Source of the DNA: Xanthoparmelia taractica
Lineage: Eukaryota; Ascomycota; Lecanoromycetes; Lecanorales; Parmeliaceae
Assembly: GCA_033085395.1 (NCBI GenBank)
Contig: JANQBS010000082.1
Coordinates: 97,531-161,530 of the forward strand
Direction of reading: 5' to 3'
DNA: 64,000 bases
Positions 56,726 to 64,000 of the stretch are shown one piece after another. The stretch's first letter is position 1; each line of letters opens with the position of its first letter. Below the pieces are notes generated by a model. It did not search any database and was not told the origin of the DNA. It saw only the letters and a list, made by a program, of their open reading frames with translations. Both the position numbers and the translations under genes were made by a program.

Positions 56726-58921
56726 TCACTTGACAAGGACACGGATGCCTTTGCTATCAAGACGAGCCTTCGGCGTATAGTTATCGTATTGGTACTCCAC
56801 GTCGCCGTCGTCCGTCTCAAACAACTCCATTTCCAGGCGTCGGAATATGCCAGCGGTGGACATGTAAAGTTCTTCGTAGACGAGATTGAGGCCGACGCAA
56901 TTGCGGGTCCTGAGAGCGTATATCAGCCTTCGGTCAGGTGCCGGGTTTATTGCAGCACTCACCCCTTTGAGAACGACAAGAGGTATTTGTCGAGTCTTGG
57001 GTTCTCGATCCAGCGGTCTGGGTTGAACGTTGTCGGGTCTGGAAAGATTTCGGGGTTGTTGTGCACGAGGAAATTAGTCATCCCCGTGCTGGTCCCTGGA
57101 GGAATAGCCCAATCCTTATATTGTAATACATTGCTAGGAGCGACGCGCTGGAGACGATGCCCCGCTCCATACGCTAGCCTCAAACCTTCTTGTATCACGG
57201 CGGACTTGCCTGAATTAGCTATCTCATGATATATTAGGTTGTTGGGACCTACTAGGTACGGCAACGTCTCCAGCTCAGCTTTTGAAATGTTAGCGGCTAA
57301 TCACTCCTGCTACTTATCTGAAAATCCGACACCTTCTGGAAATCTCAAGGCTGCCAGAAATGACCGCCCACCATTTATTGATAGCCTCGCAAAGTGGATG
57401 ACTGTCATGAAAAGAGATCTTACCGCATCGGGGAAGGACTGCAGGGTCAGGGAAGACCGTCTCAAGCTCCTTGCGGAGTTTTTCGAGGATGTGAGGATTG
57501 GATAGAATATGATAGGCGAGTATCGACATGGCTGTGTATAGTCAGAAAAAAACCGAAGACGTCAAATTACTTCGTTGTCTTACCAGAGCTCACACTCTCG
57601 GTTCCGGCTCGAACAAGAGAGAAGCCATCCATTCCAAGGCGATTCAATGCCTTCTCCTCATTAGGCAGCCCCGAGTCAAGCAGACTATGAAATATAGTGG
57701 CATGGGAGCCGTCTTCTGGCTTGATTCCTCTTTCATGTTGATCAATGACCTCGGCAACTTGGGCATAGAGCTCCTAGTGCCAATGTTCATTTAGGATTCG
57801 ACCTCAATCCAATACTGGGCTAGGTTCTTACCGTTTGTAAATCCCGAAGCTGGACTGCTCCCGGGTTAATTCGAATAGCGAGTGATCTGTCGCCAATCAG
57901 TTTATATTTGTTGGAGAACCATACTGCGGCAGCCGATTCAAAATTTGTAAGAGCCAAGAAAATTTGCAGTCCAATGCAGACTGGATCTGCTTTTACTGAA
58001 GGTTTCATGCATGCTTGTCATCTGTTGGGGAAGCTTACCGCGGCAGCCGTCTCAAAATTTGAAAGAGCCAAGGGAAATGTGCAGTCCAATGCAGACCCGA
58101 TCTGCTTTTACTGAAGGCTTCGTTCATACTTGTTTGGAACGTTTGGTCGTTAAGAAGCCTCCAAGATTTAGCAAAGCAGTAGTCACTGATGATGTCAATA
58201 GAATATGCTGAGTAAGCGCTGTTGAGGACTATAGGCTGTCCTGAGTTCTTATGAGTTTGCAGAGCATTCGTGAGCTTGTCAACAGCATTTCGAACCATCG
58301 GTTCTAGTCGCCGCACTGATGCCTTTGAAAAAAACGTTGACATTGGCGCACGGCGTATTCGGTGGAGCTGACAAGAGAGAAACGTTTAGCTTTCTGGATG
58401 GATGAGATTGAAGGTATAACTCACATCATGAGCGAGGGTGAGGACCGTAGACCCAGGCATACCTCCGGCATCACAGAAAAACTTGGACTTGTCCCGGCGA
58501 GCTCCACCCCCAGCATACCTCCGTCTCGTTAAAATCTCCTCAGGAATGATTTAGGTTAAGCTTACAATGTTCCAATGAAGTCAGGATCGTTACAGTGAAG
58601 TTCATTCGGGCTGATTCGAATAAGAGGACCTTTAATCAGGATCAGTTTAGAAGCCTTCGTTTCCTTATGTTGTAGGTTGTGCCACTGACCATATTTCTCG
58701 TGCAATCGCGCGATCTGGAAAGTGTATTGACCGAATTGGATGCAGTCATAGTAGAACTCATACCATTGCGTCGCAGCCGCGAGCCTTGGGCCGGGAAATT
58801 TTGCGAGTGGATGAAAGTAGAGGCGATATATCACACCAACTACGCAATAGGCAGCTAAAAAGCCTGCAGACACCGTGGCATACGTAGCGTATGCCCCTGG
58901 CAAGGACAGAAGGATAGCCAT
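56726..58921 (-). CDS. Cytochrome P450 monooxygenase
   Basis: 507 residues. N-terminal membrane anchor (AYATYATVSAGFLAAYCVVGVIY), proline-rich FHPLAKFPGPRLAA hinge, modified I-helix (GFSLVRAGTES), K-helix ExxR (E372GLR), FNPDRW, and the haem loop FSKGTRNCVGLNL with Cys about 451. It resembles fungal trichodiene-oxygenase-type P450s. Ten exons: 58921-58690, 58629-58566, 58518-58425, 58367-58039, 57886-57832, 57773-57584, 57531-57424, 57278-57253, 57204-56963, 56909-56726; they sum to exactly 508 codons. The intron 58038-57887 is 152 nt because it contains a second copy of the neighbouring exon end (see findings). The intron 57423-57279 is also long (145 nt). Substrate unknown; it is divergent from the MmgE/PrpD gene. 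Confidence 0.9.
57905..58133. repeat. Direct tandem duplication, about 114 bp x 2
   Basis: Copies 58019-58133 and 57905-58018 align along their whole length with scattered substitutions and one single-base indel. The first copy (minus strand) holds the end of P450 exon 4 plus its donor GTAAGC; the second lies wholly inside the intron, with a weaker copy of the donor (GTATGG). Confidence 0.9.
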
Positions 58922-59686
58922 TTTGAATTGCGAAACAGGAGTCAAAGCAAGTAAGTGGAAGCAAGAATCCGTCAAGAATCCAACGGTAGCTAAAGAGCTG
59001 AAATAAAATGTGTTTCAAGTCGTCCAATTCCCATTGTCGACCGCCTATAGCAGATTTACTGCAAATGCCTCGCTTGGACTGCGGAACCATGTGCACACTG
59101 ACTAGTGAATCCGACATTTTCAGGGGACTCGGAGGGGAAGTCCAATTCGCTGTTCAGGCGCCCGGCTCCGAAAGCGACCCTAGCCATCCATCTTCGGGCC
59201 TGACAAACAATAGTATCTCCGAGTGGGAAAGATCCTTGGGTGACTTGAAAACCTAGTCACGTGCTACCCTATTTGGGCTGCTCTGCTCTGCTTTGCTCGG
59301 GTTTCGGTTTCCGAGCACCGCGAACAATAAACGACCCTCGATTGCTTGAAAACATCCAGTCTGCAAGATCTTGGCTGGAACTTTGTTGAATGACGTAAAG
59401 TCCGCAAAAACTGCCCGGGTGATGACCGAGAAGACTTTAGAGATCCATAGGCTGGCAGGCATCTGCTACAGTCCAATTAGGACCACTATGCGATTATATA
59501 GTTTTCCAAAAAGGCAGTATCTCAGTGATACCCACGTATTTAAGACCCTGACTCTAGTTGTAGACTGCGACTGCTGAAGTGCGTCTATCCTAAGATTGTC
59601 CATCCCAATTTAGCCCATCTTCATTATTAGCGCAGCCTGTCCATACCCATCGTCTCTCTTCTTTTCTCATCAGTTGTTCCGTCAAA
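58922..59686. promoter_or_regulatory. Divergent P450 / MmgE-PrpD promoter region
   Basis: 765-bp head-to-head spacer able to co-regulate both genes. It holds a palindromic CACGTG at 59258-59263 and, nearer the MmgE/PrpD gene, CCAAT at 59473-59477 followed by TATATA at 59495-59500. Short frames here look random. Confidence 0.5.
59473..59500 (+). promoter_or_regulatory. CCAAT and TATA-type elements upstream of the MmgE/PrpD gene
   Basis: CCAAT then TATATA 18 bp later, about 190 bp before the ATG. A TATTTAA at 59537-59543 is an alternative. Function is inferred from sequence only. Confidence 0.3.
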
Positions 59687-61250
59687 ATGGGTTCTCACGG
59701 TCCAGACAAGTTACCTGAGCCTCCAGGAGTGACGGCTCAATTGAGCCATTGGATCTCAAACTTGCAGCTGTCCGATGTGCCACCACCAGTCCTTGAGAGG
59801 GCAAAATATCAGCTTCTGGACGGAATCGCTTGTGCCCTGGTCGGAGCTCACGTGCCATGGAGCGAAAAGTATGTCGAAGCAACGGCGGAGTATGAACCAG
59901 ACGGAAAGTACAGTGTGATCGGGTGGGACAAAGTACGCAAAAGCATGCACTTGTTGAGTCTACCATGTAGACACGGAATTGGCCTCAGAGCCTAACGAAC
60001 GTCTCTGATATTTTTAGAAATTCGGCCCGTTAGCCGCTGGGATGATGAATTCAGCCTTCATCCAGTCAATTGAACTCGACGACTACCATGCCTCCGCACC
60101 AGTTCACAATTCAGCCATTATGCTGCCTACGCTCATGGCCGCTGTCGAGTCTCTTTCGCACCGCCCGGGCTACACTCCCGTCAAAGTTTCGGGCTCTCAT
60201 TTTCTCCTCTCACTTATCGCCGGCTATGAATCTAGTATTCGCGCCGGGAATGGCCTCTATGGCAGTGACATGCTCTCACGCGGATGGCACTGCGGCGCTG
60301 TTTATGGGACACCCGGATCCGCCGCGGCTGCATCGAAACTGTTTAACCTGGATCCCGCCCAGATCGAAGACGCGCTCGGGATCGCCTGCACGCAAGCCTG
60401 TGGGCTGATGGCGGCCCAATATGGAGGGATGATTAAGCGGGCGCAGCATGGGTTCTCGACGCGTAATGGGCTCATGGGCGCGTTCCTTGCGCGGGGTCAC
60501 TACGACGGTATAAAGAAGGTCTTTGAGCGCCCGTATGGTGGGTTTTTGGCTATGTTTAGCGCGGGCAACGAGAGGGACCCGCCTTACTTAGAGGATGCCA
60601 TCGTGGATAGGCTTGGCAAGCATTGGGAGACCATGCACTTCCGAAATAAACTGTATGCTGCCGTCGGTACCAGTCATGGCATGATTGAGATCCTGGAGAA
60701 CATGCAAGCCGCAAACCCAGATCGGTTAGCGAGGGATAAACTGCATAAAATCACCAGTATCCACGCTGCCCAGAGCCGTCCAGGTTTCCAGCACGACGGC
60801 TGGCAGCCAGATATCCGTCCATTGGAGGTGGCTGGGGCACAGCTGTGCGCTCCGTATGTTATGGCCACACAGCTAGTAGATAGACAGGTGCTTGTGGAAC
60901 AGTATAGCAGTGATAAGCTCAACCGCGACGAGGTTTGGGATTTGATATATAGGACTACCTGTTCGCACGACCCATATTTTGATCCCGCCGAGCGCGTCTG
61001 CGGCGCCAGGGTCACGATTAAGTTCGATGATGGGTTTGTGTTGGAGGAGAGCTTGGACAGTCCTAGAGGGTTTGATCCGTGGGTGACGAACGAACAGCTC
61101 GTGGATAAGTATAGGAGATTGGGCGCTCCCGTTGTGGATTCGAAGAGGTTGAAGGCAATCGAGGAAGCAGTCTTGAGATTAGACGAATTGGAGGATGTGA
61201 CGGAGCTGATTGAGTTGCTTGCACAACCTGTTGGTAAGAGTTTGAAGTGA
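59687..61250 (+). CDS. MmgE/PrpD protein, cis-aconitate decarboxylase-like
   Basis: 492 residues, the length of fungal CadA. MmgE/PrpD fold without signal peptide. From memory of the family the sequence tracks Aspergillus CadA closely: LDDYHASAPVH (about residues 102-112, active-site Asp/His cluster), LYGSDMLSRGWHCGAVYGTP, EDALGIACTQACGLMAAQYG, KRAQHGFSTRNGLMGAFLA and NKLYAAVGTSHG. CadA decarboxylates cis-aconitate to itaconate in the cytosol. Other MmgE/PrpD members are 2-methylcitrate dehydratases or unknown, so the exact reaction is not proven. Exons 59687-59932 and 60018-61250 flank an 85-nt intron (GTACGC...TTTTAG) joining GWDK-KFGPLAAG. Neighbours (P450, MFS, lactonase-like) suggest a small metabolic cluster. 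Confidence 0.78.
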
Positions 61251-62069
61251 GCTGTAAAGGGTGACGCTCCTTTTTAAATTACACAAATTCGAAGATAGAT
61301 TCGTTTCCGTTAATAACCTTCCCTCACTGCCGTTTTATGTATACCGTAGAGAGAGACCAAAAGCTTCGGATATCATAGCATCGCTCGACAATTTGTTGCA
61401 TCATCGTTCTATGCCTTCAATATTGTCGAAAAGCTTGATTAGCTTGAATGTGGATGGCATGATCATACGCTCTGCAGGTCAGGTCTCTTTCCTCTACGCA
61501 TTCAAGATAGATTCGTCTCACATGGCACCACCCAAACACCAGGATAATGTACAAAGCGTTCGGGGACGACCTCGGTGGGCTTCCCACCAGCAAACCATAT
61601 CGTCCGTCACCGCACGCGTCACCCCATGACTCTTTTCCTCAGCCAAGCCTGACAAGCTCACCCACTCTTTCCCGGTCCTTTGTGCGGCCTCCTTCGATAA
61701 GACTCCAGTAAATTCGCCCATCAGGTTGTGTCGTGCCAGTGAGCATGCCGCGGTGTCTTGATGAGGTAGGAATCAGTCTGCTGGTGCATGCACTCGAAAT
61801 GTACATTAGTGTAGGCGAAGCCTTTGGCGGCTCCTCATTTGACAAAGAAACCGTCCTATGATACGAGACTATCGTTAAGCGAGCCTCGCAGCTTCATTCG
61901 TGTTCGTACGCAAGTCGGCGCCCGAGCTGCCGTTTGGGAAGCAACCATCAAGAAACCCTAGCCCTAAACCACTTGTTTATCTCGGCGTGGGATTCCTGGC
62001 TTTTTTGCTTTCTGTTATAAAAGAGGGTCTGGCTCATGTCTTGTCCATGATGTTAGGTTCAAATCAAGA
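61251..62069. promoter_or_regulatory. Intergenic before the lactonase-like gene
   Basis: 819 bp. A plus-strand frame (61261-61629) and minus-strand frames (61518-61845) overlap and lack family similarity. Core promoter listed separately. Confidence 0.45.
62016..62022 (+). promoter_or_regulatory. TATA box of the SMP-30-like gene
   Basis: TATAAAA about 50 bp before the ATG, preceded by a pyrimidine stretch (CTTTTTTGCTTTCTG). Confidence 0.55.
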
Positions 62070-63411
62070 ATGAAGCTCTCGGTGTGGGCTATTGCTCTCT
62101 CTACGACTGTAAATTGCGCATCTTGTTCTGCCCTGCCGCCATCGGAGCAGATTGTCACAAGTAAGCATGTCAAGGCGGAATTGTCAGAGAACACAGACCT
62201 CGCAAGAGGGTGTGCAGGATACAACTTTCCTTATGTGACATGCATCAACCGCTATGGTAGCGTTATCAAAGGCGACTTTGAAAGAAAAGTTCTCGATGGT
62301 TCTGCAGATTCATATGCTTCGACCTCGACTCCATGCGATTCTTCCTTTGACTTTGTCTCAGACGCCACTTTCGTTGTCTTCGACCCTGTGCGCGGTCGGC
62401 AAATCCTTGGACCATCTCCCATATTCGACTTCATGTTCTCGCTGCTGAATCTCACCCACGAAGGCCCAGTCTACGTCCCAGATACGAACGAACTGTACTT
62501 CGCCCGCGTGAAACCCGGGTTTCTTCCCCAACTCGTCGTAAATCTGTCCGCAATACCTCCTACGCTATCGGAAAAGCTGGCGGATCCCCCTGTATATGCG
62601 GGAACAGGAGGTCGGTATGAAAACGGAGAAATCATCTACGCAACCATTAGCGGAGATGGCTCGCTTGGAGGGAACAGTTTCCGGCCGGGGCTCTATGCGC
62701 TAGACGTCAAATCGGGGAAAAGTCGAACGTTATTGAACAACTACTATGGATACTACTTCAGCTCCCTGGACGACATGGATATAGACGCGCAGGGCCAAAT
62801 ATGGTTCACCAACAACGGTAAGTAATCCCACGCTCGAAATTCTGAACAAAAATCAAGCTTTACCGACAGACTATGGCCGCGGCGATTCCGTCAACGCCCA
62901 GCCTCCCCAAATGGGAACCGGGACCTTCCGCTTCGACCCAAAGACCGGTCAACCGGCTCTCGTAGAAAACTCCCTCCAACAGCCCAACGGCATCGCCTTC
63001 TCCCCCGACTACCGCACTCTGTACGTCACCGACACCGGCGCCGGCGAAGTCACCATCTCCCCCTTCGTCGACGCCCCGCAGATCCACTGGAACGCGACAA
63101 ACGCGCGCGCGATTTACGCTTTCGACGTGGACGCCTCGGGACACCACCTCCTGAACAAGAGACCGGTTTACCAGGCTATGGAGTATGCGCCGGACGGCAT
63201 CAAAGTTAGTCGAGACGGGTATTTGCTCGCGGCGACGGGGCATGGGATCGATGTGTTGACGGCGGATGGGACACCGGTCGTGAGGGTGCAGACGAACTTC
63301 ACGGTTGCGAATCTGGCGTGGGTGGGGACAGGGGAGGACGAGCTGGGGGAATTGTGGGTTGTGGGTAGGATGGGAGTGGCGAGGGTGAAATGGGCGTTGA
63401 AGGGTCCGTAA
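62070..63411 (+). CDS. Secreted SMP-30/gluconolactonase-like beta-propeller protein
   Basis: 429 residues with a signal peptide (MKLSVWAIALSTTVNCASC). The propeller carries the SMP-30 marks: GPVYVPDTNELYFARV, DMDIDAQGQIWFTNNDYG, QQPNGIAFSPDYRTLYVTDT (metal-site Asn and Asp of the fold), YAPDGIKVSRDGYLLAA and WVGTGEDELGELWVVG. Family members are Ca/Zn-dependent lactonases that open sugar or organic-acid lactones; many fungal secreted ones are uncharacterised. Exons 62070-62817 and 62870-63411 flank a 52-nt intron (GTAAGT...GACAG) splitting an Asp codon. It may act outside the cell on a lactone made by the neighbouring genes (inference). Confidence 0.85.
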
Positions 63412-64000
63412 GCGGGTGCGGAGTCGGCAGGCAGGGGGACAATATAGTGAGTTGACGTGACATACCGTTTCATTGCAAATGAACCATAAGCTGCTTCAGA
63501 GTAAGCACTTTTCCCCTAGACATTGAGGCCTTTATTGAACCGAAGAAATGTTTCGCCTGCCACTCATGCATCTTACTATTACCTCGAAGTTGGTTGTAGA
63601 CTTCTGAGGAAACTTGGCAGGAGGGCTGGTTTTCTCGATGCCCTGAATTGAATGGGTGTAAATGCGCAAACAGCATTCATGCGCCGCTCATGGACACCAA
63701 GTCACATAAGATCGATCACCAGTATCAAAGAGAGTCAGTTGAATGCGATACCCCATTATCTTATATCCGGAGACAATCTATTTGATAAGAGTAATAATCT
63801 ATTATTATCTCCTCACATCACATAAATCTATAACGAAAAACCATAAATTGATACCGAAACTGGTGCCCCCAGCGCCTTCGAAACGCAAAGAACGTATGAC
63901 CACTCTATTCTATCAAAACCAACTCTATCCCATCGGCTGGCAGGGTGCAATATTCAGGGGTAGGGCTGAGGGCGACCGAACATCAAATTATACCTTGTTT
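63412..64000. other. Window end, no gene recognised
   Basis: Moderately AT-rich after 63730 (TAATAATCTATTATTATC). Nothing with family similarity up to the window edge. Confidence 0.5.

Noticed and set aside
57905..58133. P450 as a pseudogene because of the tandem copy and a stop after it
   Set aside because: Splicing from the first donor to the acceptor at 57887 removes the second copy and gives an uninterrupted 507-residue P450 with all signature motifs.

Overview
The window looks like nuclear DNA of a filamentous ascomycete (Pezizomycotina). Protein-coding genes lie on both strands about 0.3 to 2 kb apart. They are interrupted by many 45-85 nt introns with GTAAGT/GTGAGT-type donors and CTNA-type branch sites, and the proteins match fungal families (Spt3, Snu23, Sec18, Lte1, FlbE-like, GtaA-like, Ist1). 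Decayed genes near 48-53 kb carry C:G to T:A stops in CpA context, beside a TA-rich block, as expected if repeat-induced point mutation (RIP) acts or acted here.

Layout. 0-1 kb: no gene, only a degenerate tRNA-Val-like locus. 1-15 kb: a dense housekeeping block with LENG1-like CIR_N splicing protein (-), SPT3 (+), SNU23 (-), a large Bre4/DUF2421-type membrane transporter (+), a small basic nuclear protein (-), IST1 (-), an F-box-like protein (+) and a small AMGFSSFG-motif protein (+). 15-23 kb: KXD1-like (-), SEC18/NSF (-), DPH5 (+) and an FlbE-like regulator (+). 23-45 kb: a secreted GtaA-family glutaminase (+), a TBC Rab-GAP (+), the giant LTE1 RasGEF (-), a membrane-anchored M13 neprilysin-like peptidase (-) and an ankyrin/DIL-domain protein (+). 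45-47 kb: a second F-box-like gene (-).

48-53 kb is a decay corridor: a degenerate ~123-bp tandem repeat, a secreted-protein pseudogene with three stops and a frameshift but intact introns, a TA-rich block, a frameshifted ALG14-like relic, and a further relic with two in-frame stops. 53-64 kb is an accessory block: a DHA1-type MFS transporter, a cytochrome P450, a cis-aconitate-decarboxylase-like MmgE/PrpD protein, and a secreted SMP-30/gluconolactonase-like protein. Together they could form a small organic-acid (itaconate-type) pathway with exporter, tailoring oxidase and lactonase. That reading is inference.

Gene models were spliced by hand: exon phases sum to whole codons in every multi-exon gene reported as intact. 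Notable structures are a P450 intron that has swallowed a ~114-bp tandem copy of the neighbouring exon end, an SPT3 first intron containing an in-frame alternative start, a GC-AG intron in the glutaminase gene, and an 8-nt first coding exon in the LENG1-like gene.
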